Assembly: GCA_022822125.1 (NCBI GenBank)
Contig: JAJECF010000107.1
Location: 1 to 52,316, forward strand
DNA length: 52,316 bases
Source: Alphaproteobacteria bacterium
GTDB taxonomy: Bacteria > Pseudomonadota > Alphaproteobacteria > Bin95
Reading direction: 5' to 3'
The notes below the pieces were generated by a model. The model saw only the letters and a program-made list of their open reading frames with translations, had not been told where the DNA came from and did no database searches. Below, piece after piece: positions 16,652-25,556 of the stretch. Positions within the stretch are counted from its first letter, which is position 1; each line of letters opens with the position of its first letter. Both the position numbers and the translations under genes were made by a program.

Positions 16652-17992
16652 ATGATACATCAAGCCATCCGGAATGTTCTACTGACCGGGGACGATCCGG
16701 TCTTTCCGACACCCTACCGCATCGGCGAGGCGGGCGCCGTCGCCATCGCCGCCTCCGCGCAGGCCGCCGCCGATTTCTGGGAGCAGCGCACCGGCGAGCG
16801 CCAGACGGTGACGGTGGACCGCCGCCATGCCGCCGCGGCCATGCGCTCCGCCACCTATCTGAAGATAGACGGCGCCGCGCCCTCCTCTTTGTGGGACCCC
16901 TTCTCGGGCCTCTACCCGACCGGCGACGGCAGGCATGTCTTCCTGCACTGCAATTTCCCGCATCACCGCGAGGGGATGCTGGCGCTGCTCGGCGCGAAGG
17001 CGGAGAAGCAGGCGTTCGACGACGCGGTCGCGGCGCGCGGCGGGCAGGAATTCGAGGACGCCATCGCCGCCGCCGGCCTCTGCGGCGCGATGACGCGCAC
17101 GCCGGAGGAATGGGCTGCTCATCCGCAAGGCCGGGCGCTTGCGGCGCTGCCGCCGGTGACGATCGAGCGCATCGGCGACGGGCCGAAGACCGCCCCGCGC
17201 GGCGGCGACAGGCCGCTCGCTGGCATCCGCGTGCTGGACCTGACGCGCGTTCTGGCCGGGCCGACATGCGGGCGCACGCTGGCCGAGCACGGCGCAGACG
17301 TCATGCGCATCGCCGGGGAGCATCTGCCCTTCGCGCCCACGCTCGTCATGGATACGGGCCACGGCAAGCTCTCGGCCTTTGTCGATCTGCGCGAGGAGCG
17401 CGGCCGGGCGCAGCTTCGCGCGCTCGCCGCCGAGGCCGATGTGTTCGTGCAGAGCTACCGGCCGGGCACGCTCGCCGCGCGCGGCTTCGGCCCCGGCGAT
17501 ATCGGCTCCGGCAAGGTCTATGTCTCGCTCTCGGCCTACGGCCATGAGGGACCGTTCGCCATGCGCCGGGGCTTTGACAGCATCGTGCAGAACGTCTCCG
17601 GCATGTCCACCATGCAGGGCAGCGCGCAAGCGCCGCGCAATCTGCCCGTCCAGCCGCTCGACTATTGCGCCGGCTACCTGGCCGCCTGGGGCGCGACGAC
17701 AGCGCTCCTGCGCCGGGCGGAGGAGGGCGGCAGCTGGCATGTGCAACTCTCGCTCGCCGGCATGGCGGAGTGGATCAAGGGCATGGGCCTCGTCGAGGAC
17801 TGGCGGGATGCGCCGGCGGAGCTCGCGCCGGAGGACCTTGCGGCGATCACCATGGAGAGCGACACGCCGCACGGCCGGCTGACTCATCTGGCTCCGATTG
17901 CGCAGATGTCCCGCACGCCGCCGCGCTGGGCCCGGCCTTCCGTGCCGCTCGGCTCGCATGATCCTGTCTGGCCGGAGGCGCGCGCCGCATGA
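16652..17992 (+). CDS. CaiB/BaiF family CoA-transferase (long single-chain form)
   Basis: This is a 446-residue class III CoA-transferase-like protein. Residues ~185-225 carry the family N-terminal motif (GGDRPLAGIRVLDLTRVLAGPTCGRTLAEHGADVMRI), preceded by a ~180-residue N-terminal part. VFVQSYRPGTLAARGFG and the PVQPLDYCAGYLAAWGA segment follow. The usual GDxxxG catalytic loop is replaced by the LDYCAGY region, as in the subgroup with an N-terminal extension. The frame is open much further upstream, antisense to the neighbour gene; ATG 16652 is the sensible start. It heads an operon with the alpha/beta hydrolase, MFS and VOC genes (each junction is an ATGA overlap). Confidence 0.88.
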   Translation: MIHQAIRNVLLTGDDPVFPTPYRIGEAGAVAIAASAQAAADFWEQRTGERQTVTVDRRHAAAAMRSATYLKIDGAAPSSLWDPFSGLYPTGDGRHVFLHCNFPHHREGMLALLGAKAEKQAFDDAVAARGGQEFEDAIAAAGLCGAMTRTPEEWAAHPQGRALAALPPVTIERIGDGPKTAPRGGDRPLAGIRVLDLTRVLAGPTCGRTLAEHGADVMRIAGEHLPFAPTLVMDTGHGKLSAFVDLREERGRAQLRALAAEADVFVQSYRPGTLAARGFGPGDIGSGKVYVSLSAYGHEGPFAMRRGFDSIVQNVSGMSTMQGSAQAPRNLPVQPLDYCAGYLAAWGATTALLRRAEEGGSWHVQLSLAGMAEWIKGMGLVEDWRDAPAELAPEDLAAITMESDTPHGRLTHLAPIAQMSRTPPRWARPSVPLGSHDPVWPEARAA

Positions 17993-18744
17993 TCCGCCTT
18001 GACCGCGGTCCCGGCGCCGCGATCCACTACGAGACGCACGGACAGGGCCCGGCGGTCCTGCTCACCCACGGCTTCGGGCTGACGGCGCGCATGTGGGCCG
18101 GTCAGGTCGCGGCGCTGGCGTCCTCCCACCGGCTCATCCTCTGGGACCTGCGCGGGCACGGCCGCAGCGATGCGCCGGAAGACGCAAGCCTCTACGACCC
18201 GGAAGCCTGCGTGGCTGACATGGCAGCGCTGCTGGACGCCGAAGGAGTCGAGCGGGCGGTGGTCGGCGGCCTCTCGCTCGGCGGCTATCTCTCGCTCGCC
18301 TTCCATCTCCGCCATCCGGAGCGGGTGCGGGCGCTGATGCTGTTCGACTGCGGCCCCGGCTTCCGCCGCGACGAGCCGCGCGAGGCCTGGAACGAGCGGG
18401 CGCGCAAGCGAAGCGAGCGGATCGCGGCGGGTGACGCGCGGGCGCTGGCGGAACTCGAGCCGGACGGCCATCGCGACCTCGCCGGCGTCGCGCTCGCGGC
18501 GCGCTGTATGATGCGCCACCGTGACGGCAGCGTGCTCGAGTCGCTGCCGTCGATCCGGGCGCCGGCGCTGGTGCTGGCCGGCGAGCGCGATACGCCCTTC
18601 CTGGCCGGGATCGACTACATGGCCCGGAAGATCCCGGACGCCGAGAAAATCATTCTGCCGGATGCCGGTCATACGGCCAATCTCGACAATCCCGCAGCTT
18701 TCAACGCCGCCATATCCGCCTTCCTCGCCCGGCTGCCCGCATGA
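17989..18744 (+). CDS. Alpha/beta-fold hydrolase
   Basis: This is a 251-residue hydrolase close to the 3-oxoadipate enol-lactonase/esterase group. The oxyanion motif LLTHGFG is at 25-31, the nucleophile elbow GLSLGG has Ser96, an Asp lies in GERDTPF (about 205), and the catalytic His is in LPDAGHTANLDNP. It begins in the preceding CoA-transferase stop (ATGA) and ends in the same way at the MFS gene. It probably cleaves an ester, lactone or thioester in the pathway served by this operon; the substrate is unknown. Confidence 0.88.
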   Translation: MIRLDRGPGAAIHYETHGQGPAVLLTHGFGLTARMWAGQVAALASSHRLILWDLRGHGRSDAPEDASLYDPEACVADMAALLDAEGVERAVVGGLSLGGYLSLAFHLRHPERVRALMLFDCGPGFRRDEPREAWNERARKRSERIAAGDARALAELEPDGHRDLAGVALAARCMMRHRDGSVLESLPSIRAPALVLAGERDTPFLAGIDYMARKIPDAEKIILPDAGHTANLDNPAAFNAAISAFLARLPA

Positions 18745-19955
18745 CGACGCCTGTCGACAGCTTCTCCCGCGATGCGCGGGTCATCGGTCTCGTGGCCGTC
18801 GGGCACATGATGAGCCACATGTTCGTGTTCATGCTGCTGCCGCTTTCGGTGCGCATGCACGACGAACTCGGGTTCAGCTATCTGGAAGTCGGGATTCTGG
18901 CGGGCGCCTTCTCGGTCGGCGCGGCGGCCTGCCAGACGGGCGTCGGATTCATCGTGGACCGCATCGGCGGGCGGGCGCCGCTCATCCTGGGCGTTGCCGT
19001 GCTTTCCGGAGCCGTTATGGGCTTCGGGCTGGTCTCCTCCTTCTGGGCCATGCTGCCGCTCGCGGTCATCGGCGGCATCGCCAATTCCGTCTTCCACCCC
19101 GCCGACTACGCCATCCTCTCGGCTTCTGTCGCCGAGCACCGCATGGGGCGTGCCTTCTCCATCCACGCTGTTGCCGGCAATACCGGCTGGATCCTGGCAT
19201 TGCTCGGTCCCGACCTCGCCGATGTCGTCGGCCTCCGGGGCGTCTTTCTGACGGCCGGCGCCATCGGGATCGCCGTCTCCTTTGCGCTCCTGCTCCAGTC
19301 CCGGCATCTGGAAAGCGCCGACGGCAGGGCGCGGCGGCGCGAACAGGGCGGCTCCACATCGGACGGGATCGCGCTGTTGCTGACGGTGCCGGTCATCCTG
19401 CTGTTCCTGTTCCAGATGTTCCATTCCATGTCGCTCGGCGGCATCCGCACCTTCGGCATTCCGGCGCTGCACGACCTGCGCGGCTTCGAGGACACGGTCA
19501 TCGCCAAGGCGCTGATCGCTTACATGGTGGCGGCCTCGGCCGGCAATCTCCTCGGGGGCTGGCTGGTGGACCGGACCGGGCGCCCGCAGCTCGTGTTCTT
19601 CGGCGCCATCGGCACGGTGTTCGTCGCGGTCAATATCATCGGCGCGGTCCCGCTGCCGCTCTACGGCATCATCCCGCTGATGATGGTCTCGGGCGTGGCG
19701 CACGGCGCGATCATGCCGACCCGCGACCTGCTGGTGCGCCGCATCTCGCCGCCGGGACAGATGGGCAAGGTGTTCGGCTTCACCTCGACCGGCCTCTCCA
19801 TCGGAGGCTTCATGACGCCGGTCCTGTTTGGCTGGGTGATGGACATGGGCGACCCGCGCTGGGTGTTCTTCGGCAGCGCGGCGGTCATGCTGCTCGCCGT
19901 CGCCACCTTCGTCGAGACGAACCGTAATGTTGGCCGCGCGAGGGCAACGGCATGA
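18741..19955 (+). CDS. MFS transporter
   Basis: This is a 404-residue major facilitator with about 12 hydrophobic segments in two halves. The first cytoplasmic loop motif appears as DRIGGRAPLI, with a second-half counterpart DRTGRPQLV. The start overlaps the hydrolase stop and the end overlaps the VOC gene (ATGA at both junctions), so it is the transport step of this operon, importing the substrate or exporting a product. Confidence 0.9.
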   Translation: MTTPVDSFSRDARVIGLVAVGHMMSHMFVFMLLPLSVRMHDELGFSYLEVGILAGAFSVGAAACQTGVGFIVDRIGGRAPLILGVAVLSGAVMGFGLVSSFWAMLPLAVIGGIANSVFHPADYAILSASVAEHRMGRAFSIHAVAGNTGWILALLGPDLADVVGLRGVFLTAGAIGIAVSFALLLQSRHLESADGRARRREQGGSTSDGIALLLTVPVILLFLFQMFHSMSLGGIRTFGIPALHDLRGFEDTVIAKALIAYMVAASAGNLLGGWLVDRTGRPQLVFFGAIGTVFVAVNIIGAVPLPLYGIIPLMMVSGVAHGAIMPTRDLLVRRISPPGQMGKVFGFTSTGLSIGGFMTPVLFGWVMDMGDPRWVFFGSAAVMLLAVATFVETNRNVGRARATA

Positions 19956-20845
19956 AACAGCTTCCCACAGGCAATGAACTCTTCCTCGACCATGTCGGCT
20001 ATTTCCTCGCTGACCTCGAGGGCGCGGCGGCGCGGTTCCGGCGGCTCGGCTTCACCGTGTCGCCGGTCAACATCCACTACAACAGCGCGGATGGCGAACT
20101 GGCGCGCTCCGGCACCGCCAACCGGCTCATCACCTTCGAGGCGGGCTATATCGAAGCGCTCGGCCAGGTCGCCGACACGCCGCTCGGCCGGGAGCTCGCC
20201 TCGGGTGTCGCTCGTTACGAAGGGCTGCACCTGCTCGCGCTCGCGCATGAGCGGGTGGCGGAGCACGATGTCGGCGGCACGGCCATGCGGCCCACAGTCT
20301 TCCTGCGCCGCCCGCTTGAGGACGGGCGCATCGTCCGCGCAACCGTGCGCCGGGCGACGGCCGAAGCCATGCCGGAAGGCCGCGTGCAGCTTCTGACCCA
20401 CGAGACGCCGGAGCTGATCTGGCTGCCGGGCATGGACCGCCACACCAATGCCGCGCGTGCGCTCACCGGCTTCCTGCAAATCACCGCCGACCCGGAAGAG
20501 GCCGCCGGGCGCTATGCGCGCTTCGCCGGCCGGCCGGCGCGCAGGCAGGGACCGGTATTCGAGATCGCGCTGGAGAGGGGCCGCATCGCGCTCGCCGGCC
20601 CGGATGCGCTCGGCGCGCTGTTGCCGGACGCAACGCACCCGCCGCCGCCCTTCGGCGCCGCCCTCGGCATCGAAAGCGCCGATCTCGACCGCACCCGCGC
20701 CGCGCTCGCGCAAGCCGGCGCCGCCTGCCATGAGCGCCCGGGCCGCTTGCTGGTCCCGCCGGCGGAGGGACTCGGCGCCTGGATCGACTTCCACCACCCC
20801 GGCGCCCCACCGCTCTGGGCCGCGTTCGCGCCGGTGGGAACATAG
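19952..20845 (+). CDS. VOC (glyoxalase-like) family protein
   Basis: This is a 297-residue vicinal-oxygen-chelate protein of the long Glyoxalase_3-like type. The N-terminal FLDHVGYFLADLEGAAARFRRLGFTVSP is the first beta-alpha-beta-beta-beta module (with a metal-type His), and a second weaker module starts near residue 225 (FGAALGIESADLDRTRAALAQAG). Members include lyases, dioxygenases and isomerases. Last gene of the CoA-transferase/hydrolase/MFS operon. A group II intron fragment follows 42 bp downstream. Confidence 0.8.
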   Translation: MKQLPTGNELFLDHVGYFLADLEGAAARFRRLGFTVSPVNIHYNSADGELARSGTANRLITFEAGYIEALGQVADTPLGRELASGVARYEGLHLLALAHERVAEHDVGGTAMRPTVFLRRPLEDGRIVRATVRRATAEAMPEGRVQLLTHETPELIWLPGMDRHTNAARALTGFLQITADPEEAAGRYARFAGRPARRQGPVFEIALERGRIALAGPDALGALLPDATHPPPPFGAALGIESADLDRTRAALAQAGAACHERPGRLLVPPAEGLGAWIDFHHPGAPPLWAAFAPVGT

Positions 20846-20887
20846 ATGGACAGGTTCCTGGAACATGTCATGAAACGTCATCATTAG

Positions 20888-21410
20888 GTGTGGGGGTAGC
20901 GGGTGAAAGTCCTGCGGAACGAAGGAGTGGCCGACCGCATTTCACCTCGAGCCGTGCGTTATCGGTCGTGAGGCCGGTGACGAAGCGTCGGTAGCGGCGC
21001 ATGCGGGCGGGGTTATTGAGCGCCGAAAACTTGTCATCCGGAGCGCCGAGACGGTGGAATGCGTCGAAGGCGACATCACCCGCGCCGTTACATGGCGAGG
21101 AGCGGATGAGCTCCGCGGCGTCTGAGAGCCCAGGCACGTATGCAAGCCCCCCGCCGGGACCTGGGAGGTCTTCACTTTGCCCTGTCAGTCGTGACGAGGC
21201 CGCGAGGGGAAGGAAGGTATCCGAAGCCTGAGATGAACGGAGTGAAGAAGTCGGACGGGGCCATAATACCGCAGAAGCGGGCGAACAAGGGGGCGGTCGC
21301 CTCTGCGGAGCCTGTGGAGGGAAGGGCCCCGACCAAGGGGAATCCGCGACGCGACCGCACGCGCCGGACACAGGGCCGGGTAACCGGCGTCCCTACCGCG
21401 ACACGACATG
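20888..21410 (+). mobile_element. Truncated group II intron (5' part)
   Basis: The left end GTGTG fits the group II 5' consensus GUGYG and is soon followed by GGGTGAAAGTCC, a typical domain I word. Further signs are a GGGAGGTCTTCACTTTGCCC segment, AAGTCGGACGG, and the opening of a maturase frame. Similarity stops around 21400-21415, about 70 bp before the tauD-like stop, so domains IV-VI, most of the reverse transcriptase and the 3' splice site are absent. The right limit is approximate. Confidence 0.8.
21233..21410 (+). pseudogene. Remnant of group II intron reverse transcriptase/maturase
   Basis: The frame opening MNGVKKSDGAIIPQKRANKG, followed about 15 residues later by APTKGNPRRDRTRRTQGR, is the N-terminal leader seen in bacterial intron-encoded reverse transcriptases. 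The frame then runs into unrelated sequence and no RT palm motif (YADD) is present. Only about 60 codons of the original ~400 remain, so it is non-functional. Confidence 0.75.
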
Positions 21411-21480
21411 CCGAGGGGTCCCCGGCGCACCGCGCCGCAGAGGCACCCGCCTTCGAGGAAAAAAGCTCCGCCGCTGCCGC

Positions 21481-22353
21481 TCAGGCCGCTTCCGCGTGGA
21501 TGGCGGGGCGGCCGCGCACGCTGATGCGCCAGAGGAGGCGTGAATCCGCCCTGCCCGTCGCGACGCCGATCGGGGTCGCCGCATGCATGGTCTGCAACGT
21601 GTCCCACACCACGAGGTCGCCGACAGCGTATTTGTGGCGGTAGATATGCCGCTCCTCCAGCGCGTGGTCCTTGAGTTCGTCCAGCAGCGCTTCCGCGTTC
21701 TCATCCGCCATGCCCTCAATGGCGTAGGCGCCGTGGCCGAGCGCATAGAGCGCCTTGCGGCCCGTCACCGGGTGGGGCATGACCAGCGGGTGCCAGACCG
21801 GCGGCACGCGGTTGTCCTGTTCGTCATTGGCGATCGGGTTCGCCGGCGGCTCGTCCTTGCGCCGCTTGCCGCGCCCGTATTTGTGCGCGACCCGGAGGCT
21901 GCCGATGCGCCGCTTCGCGCCGTCGTCGAGATTGTCGTAAGCCGCGGCCATGTCGCAGAACTGCGTCTCACCGCCCGCCTCGGGCGCGATGAGCGAGTAG
22001 AGCATGGTCGCGCTTGCAGGCACCTTCTCGTAGGACTGGTCGGTATGCCAGAGCGCCGCGCCGTTGCGGATCTTCGGGTCCTCGTCGCGCTTCTCGGTAT
22101 TGCCGACCGTCAACAGCTCCGGATAGCCCGGCATCCGCATATGGTCGAGTACATGCGGGATCGGCTCGCCCCATTGCCGGCCGAAACGGAGATAACTCTC
22201 CTCGTCGAGCCTCTGGTCCCGGATGACGATGACGCGGTGGTCGTAGAGCGCGCCCGTCAGCAGCCGCATGAGCGCCTCATCGGCCCCGGCGGCGAGATCG
22301 ACGCCGCGGATTTCCGCGCCGAAGGCGGCATCGAGCGGGGTAATCGCGGTCAT
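21481..22353 (-). CDS. TauD/TfdA family Fe(II)/2-oxoglutarate dioxygenase
   Basis: This is a 290-residue non-haem iron oxygenase that would couple 2-oxoglutarate decarboxylation to oxidation of a small organic acid. The facial triad is visible: H103 and D105 in ALWHTDQSYE and H257 in TMHAATP, with the 2-oxoglutarate-binding Arg in the SRLLWRISV segment. Length and layout match taurine, 2,4-D and sulfonate dioxygenases, but the substrate cannot be assigned. AGGAGG lies 8 nt before the ATG. It follows an amidohydrolase gene by 12 bp, suggesting a two-gene catabolic unit. Confidence 0.9.
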   Translation of the reverse strand: MTAITPLDAAFGAEIRGVDLAAGADEALMRLLTGALYDHRVIVIRDQRLDEESYLRFGRQWGEPIPHVLDHMRMPGYPELLTVGNTEKRDEDPKIRNGAALWHTDQSYEKVPASATMLYSLIAPEAGGETQFCDMAAAYDNLDDGAKRRIGSLRVAHKYGRGKRRKDEPPANPIANDEQDNRVPPVWHPLVMPHPVTGRKALYALGHGAYAIEGMADENAEALLDELKDHALEERHIYRHKYAVGDLVVWDTLQTMHAATPIGVATGRADSRLLWRISVRGRPAIHAEAA

Positions 22354-22365
22354 GGGCAGGTCCTC

Positions 22366-23655
22366 CTATTCGGCGGCCTGGACCAGGTAGTCGTCCATCG
22401 GCGCGGTCCCGAGGCGCGGGTCCTTGCAGAGCGCGCCGTCCTTCATGATCATCGCGAGATTGTCCCGGTCCTGCACCAGCGAGACATCCTTCAACGGGTC
22501 GCCACGCACCAGCAGCAGGTCGGCAAGATAGCCCTCCTTCACCTTGCCGAGTTCGCCTGCGAAGCCCATGAGATCCGCGCCGACGACCGTGGCGCAGCGC
22601 AGCGCCTCCGCAGGCGAATAGCCGAACCAGCGCACGAAATGCTCGATATCCCGCGCGTTCTGACCCATCGGCGTCATGGCGAAGCCGTAATCGCCGCCGA
22701 CCACCACCCGCACGCCGCGCTTGCGCAGCTCGTGATAGGTCTCGCATGTCAGGTCGAACATCCGGAAAAGGCCGAGGGACTCCACGGTCTGGCGGTCCAG
22801 CCCGTATTTCTCGCCTTCCCGGGTCGAGTTATGCACGAGCCCGAAAGCCGGGCCGACAAAGGCCGTGTCCCTGACGCTCTCCAGCGCATCGAGCGCTTCC
22901 TCATCCGCATAGTCGCAGTGGTAGATGCACTCGATGCCGTGCCTCACCGCCATCATCACGCTCTTGGACGAACGGGCGTGGCAGGCCACCATCTTGCCGA
23001 AATCTCGCGCGACCCCGACCAGCGCTGCCACTTCGTCATCATTGGTCGGCGTGACCTCGCCCCCGGCGAACGGCACGAAATCGTCGCCCGAGAGGTTGAT
23101 CTTGAGCTGGTCCACGCCGTCGCGCACGCATTCGCGCGCCACCTTGCGCATTTCCTCCGGCCCGTCGGCGACAAGGCCGAAGCTCTCCTGGTGGAGGTGG
23201 CGCTGGCGCTCGTCGCCAAGCCCGGCCGTGGTCGTGATCTCGGGTGAGCCCGCGCGCATGCGGGGGCCGGCCAGCATCCCCTCGGCGATGGCGTCGCGGG
23301 CATTGACGCCCAGCAGAGGTTTGGCCGAGGCCGCCTCGAAAATCGAGGTGAAGCCGTGCTCCAGAAGCAGGCGCAGGTTCTGCGCCGTCAGCAGCATATG
23401 CCGCTCCGGGCCGATCCGGCCCAGGTCCGGCGGCGCCATGATGCCGGTGAAGCTCGGGTGGCAGTGGCCTTCCACCATGCCGGGCATCAGCGTCATGCCG
23501 GCGCCGTCGATCCGCTCGTCCGGCAGGTCGGCGACCGGTTCGCCGGCCGGCGCAACGACGGCAATGCGGTTGCCCTCCACCACTACCGTCGCAGGGAACG
23601 GCGCGTCCGTCTCGCCGTCCCACACTTCAGCGTCGGTGATCGCTATTCTCGACAT
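22366..23655 (-). CDS. Amidohydrolase family protein (imidazolonepropionase/prolidase-like)
   Basis: This is a 429-residue metal-dependent hydrolase of the amidohydrolase superfamily. The N-terminal composite-barrel segment ends in LMPGMVEGHCHPS with the metal pair H64/H66. A metal-bridging Lys is likely in DQLKINLSGDD, and later metal His candidates are in MVACHARSS and IYHCDYADEE; VVGGDYGFAMTP supplies the catalytic Asp region. The C-terminus returns to the small barrel (GYLADLLLVRGDPLKDV). Closest in pattern to uncharacterised imidazolonepropionase-type carboxypeptidases. It lies upstream of and is probably co-transcribed with the TauD-like gene. Confidence 0.87.
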   Translation of the reverse strand: MSRIAITDAEVWDGETDAPFPATVVVEGNRIAVVAPAGEPVADLPDERIDGAGMTLMPGMVEGHCHPSFTGIMAPPDLGRIGPERHMLLTAQNLRLLLEHGFTSIFEAASAKPLLGVNARDAIAEGMLAGPRMRAGSPEITTTAGLGDERQRHLHQESFGLVADGPEEMRKVARECVRDGVDQLKINLSGDDFVPFAGGEVTPTNDDEVAALVGVARDFGKMVACHARSSKSVMMAVRHGIECIYHCDYADEEALDALESVRDTAFVGPAFGLVHNSTREGEKYGLDRQTVESLGLFRMFDLTCETYHELRKRGVRVVVGGDYGFAMTPMGQNARDIEHFVRWFGYSPAEALRCATVVGADLMGFAGELGKVKEGYLADLLLVRGDPLKDVSLVQDRDNLAMIMKDGALCKDPRLGTAPMDDYLVQAAE

Positions 23656-23697
23656 CGCATCCTCCCTGCTTTGCCCGCGCGCCGCCGGAAATCCGGG

Positions 23698-23976
23698 TCA
23701 GCCCGGCGCCATGCCGAGCGCGCTCTTGTAGAGGTCCAGCAGCGCCTCCTGCTCGGCGCGGTCGGCGCTGTCCATCTTCCGCAGCCGCACGATCTGGCGC
23801 ATGGTCTTCACATCGAAGCCATGCGCCTTCGCCTCCGCATAGATCTCGCGGATATCGGCCATGAGCGCCGCCTTCTCGTCCTCCAGCCGCTCGACGCGCT
23901 CAACGAAGGCGCGCAACTGCCCGGCGGTCACCCCGCCGGCGTCGCTTTCCGGCGCCCCGCCGCCTGTGTCCTGCAC
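23698..23976 (-). CDS. gapR: GapR-family DNA-binding protein (DUF2312)
   Basis: This is a 92-residue protein whose core, LRAFVERVERLEDEKAALMADI followed by REIYAEAKAHGFDVKTMRQIVRLRKMD, is the DUF2312 family. Caulobacter GapR, a nucleoid-associated protein that encircles overtwisted DNA ahead of replication and transcription, belongs to this family. The N-terminal half is coiled-coil-like and the C-terminal half is rich in basic residues. It starts 3 bp after the DUF1244 stop, so the two form an operon. Confidence 0.88.
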   Translation of the reverse strand: MQDTGGGAPESDAGGVTAGQLRAFVERVERLEDEKAALMADIREIYAEAKAHGFDVKTMRQIVRLRKMDSADRAEQEALLDLYKSALGMAPG

Positions 23977-23979
23977 GGC

Positions 23980-24270
23980 TCAGTGCGCCTTGGACCGGAA
24001 GGCGGCCATCTGTTCCGGCGTTGCCTCCTTCTGGTGCTTCGCCTTGTAGTCTGCATAGGGCATGCCGTAGACGATCTCGCGCGCAGCCTCGTAGTCCATA
24101 TCCAGGCCGCGCTCCTCCGCCGCCGCCCGGTACCATTTCGAGAGGCAGTTGCGGCAGAAGCCGGCGAGATTCATCAGGTCGATATTCTGGACATCCGGGT
24201 TGTCGCGCAGATGCTGCACCAGGGTGCGGAAGGCGGCGGCTTCCAGTTCGGTCGTGGTTTTGTCGGTCAT
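23980..24270 (-). CDS. DUF1244 family protein
   Basis: This is a 96-residue conserved protein of unknown function. The family signature is visible as NIDLMNLAGFCRNCLSKWYR, with a CxxC-like pair, followed by GMPYADYKAKHQ. The family is common in alphaproteobacteria and gammaproteobacteria. It is first in a pair with gapR and is divergent, 53 bp apart, from glycerate 2-kinase. Confidence 0.85.
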   Translation of the reverse strand: MTDKTTTELEAAAFRTLVQHLRDNPDVQNIDLMNLAGFCRNCLSKWYRAAAEERGLDMDYEAAREIVYGMPYADYKAKHQKEATPEQMAAFRSKAH

Positions 24271-24323
24271 CGGTCCCGCTACTCAATCGCCAAGGAAGAG
24301 GGTCGCGCGTAAACTAGCTCATC

Positions 24324-25544
24324 ATGCAGCCGGAATCGATCCTCCGCCGGGCTTTCGAGCGCGCCGTCGCCCGCGCCGACCCGGCGCTGTCGCTCGCCCG
24401 GCATCTGCCGGAGCCGCCGGCCGGGCGCGTCTTCGTGGCGGCGGCGGGCAAGGCGGCGGGATCGATGGCGGCCGCGTTCGAGGCAGCCTGGCCGGGTCCG
24501 CTGGAGGGCATCGCTGTCACCCGCTACGGCCACGGCGCCCCTTGCGCACGGATCGAAGTGATCGAGGCGGGGCACCCCATGCCCGACGCCGCCGGGCGCG
24601 ACGCCGCGCGCCGGATCCTGGAGGCGGCGCAGGGGCTCGGACCGGACGACCTCTTTATCTTCCTGGCCTCCGGCGGCGGCTCGGCGCTGCTGGCCCTGCC
24701 GCTGCCGGGCATTTCCTTCGAGACCAAGCAGGCCGTGACCGCCCGGCTGCTCGCGTCGGGCGCGTCGATCCACGAGATCAACGCCGTGCGCAAGCATATG
24801 TCGGCGGTAAAGGGCGGGCGGCTTGCGGCGGCGGCCTTTCCGGCCCGGACCGTGACGCTCGCCATCTCCGACGTGCCGGGCGACGACCCTGCGGTCATTG
24901 CATCCGGCCCGACCGCGCCCGACCCGACGACGCTCGCCGATGCGGAGCGCGTGCTCGCCGCCTATGGGATCGACCCGGTTACCGGCCTCGAGGAAACGCC
25001 GAAACGGCTCGAGCGGTCCGAATTCCGCCTGATCGCCACGCCCAGGGAGTGCCTGCTCGACGCTGCGCCGGGTGGGCCGGACGGGCCACCCGCCTGGCTG
25101 CTTTCGGACCGGATCGAGGGCGAGGCGCGCGAGGCGGGCAAGGTCATGGCCGGCATCGCGCTCCATGCCCGCGCCTTCGGGGCCCCGTTCCCGCCGCCCT
25201 GCCTGCTGCTCTCGGGCGGCGAGACGACCGTGACGGTGCGTGGCCAGGGCAAAGGCGGGCGCAATCTGGAATTCCTGCTGGGCCTTGCGCTGGCGCTGGA
25301 CGGCGCGCCCGGCATCCACGCCATCGCCTGCGATACGGACGGGATCGACGGCATGAGCGGCTGCGCCGGCGCACTGCTCCGCCCGGACAGCCTTGCGCGG
25401 GCGCGGGCGCTCGGCCTCGACCCCGCCGCGCGCCTGCGGGAGAATGACGCCTACGCCGTGTTCGCCGCGCTGGGCGACCTGGTCGTCACAGGGCCGACAC
25501 GAACCAATGTCAACGATTTCCGGGCTATTCTGGTCGAGGCTTAG
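24324..25544 (+). CDS. Glycerate 2-kinase (MOFRL family)
   Basis: This 406-residue kinase phosphorylates D-glycerate to 2-phosphoglycerate, feeding lower glycolysis. I see the family motifs VAAAGKAAGSMAAAF, ASGGGSALLALPLPGISF, INAVRKHMSAVKGGRLA, SDVPGDDPAVIASGPTAPDPTT, the C-terminal MOFRL-type LLLSGGETTVTVRGQGKGGRNLEF, and CDTDGIDGMSGCAGA. Pyruvate kinase starts 12 bp after it, so together they form a route from glycerate towards PEP and pyruvate, with enolase supplied elsewhere. Usual names are gckA or ttuD; I leave the symbol open. Confidence 0.9.
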   Translation: MQPESILRRAFERAVARADPALSLARHLPEPPAGRVFVAAAGKAAGSMAAAFEAAWPGPLEGIAVTRYGHGAPCARIEVIEAGHPMPDAAGRDAARRILEAAQGLGPDDLFIFLASGGGSALLALPLPGISFETKQAVTARLLASGASIHEINAVRKHMSAVKGGRLAAAAFPARTVTLAISDVPGDDPAVIASGPTAPDPTTLADAERVLAAYGIDPVTGLEETPKRLERSEFRLIATPRECLLDAAPGGPDGPPAWLLSDRIEGEAREAGKVMAGIALHARAFGAPFPPPCLLLSGGETTVTVRGQGKGGRNLEFLLGLALALDGAPGIHAIACDTDGIDGMSGCAGALLRPDSLARARALGLDPAARLRENDAYAVFAALGDLVVTGPTRTNVNDFRAILVEA

Positions 25545-25556
25545 GGAAGGGATGCG

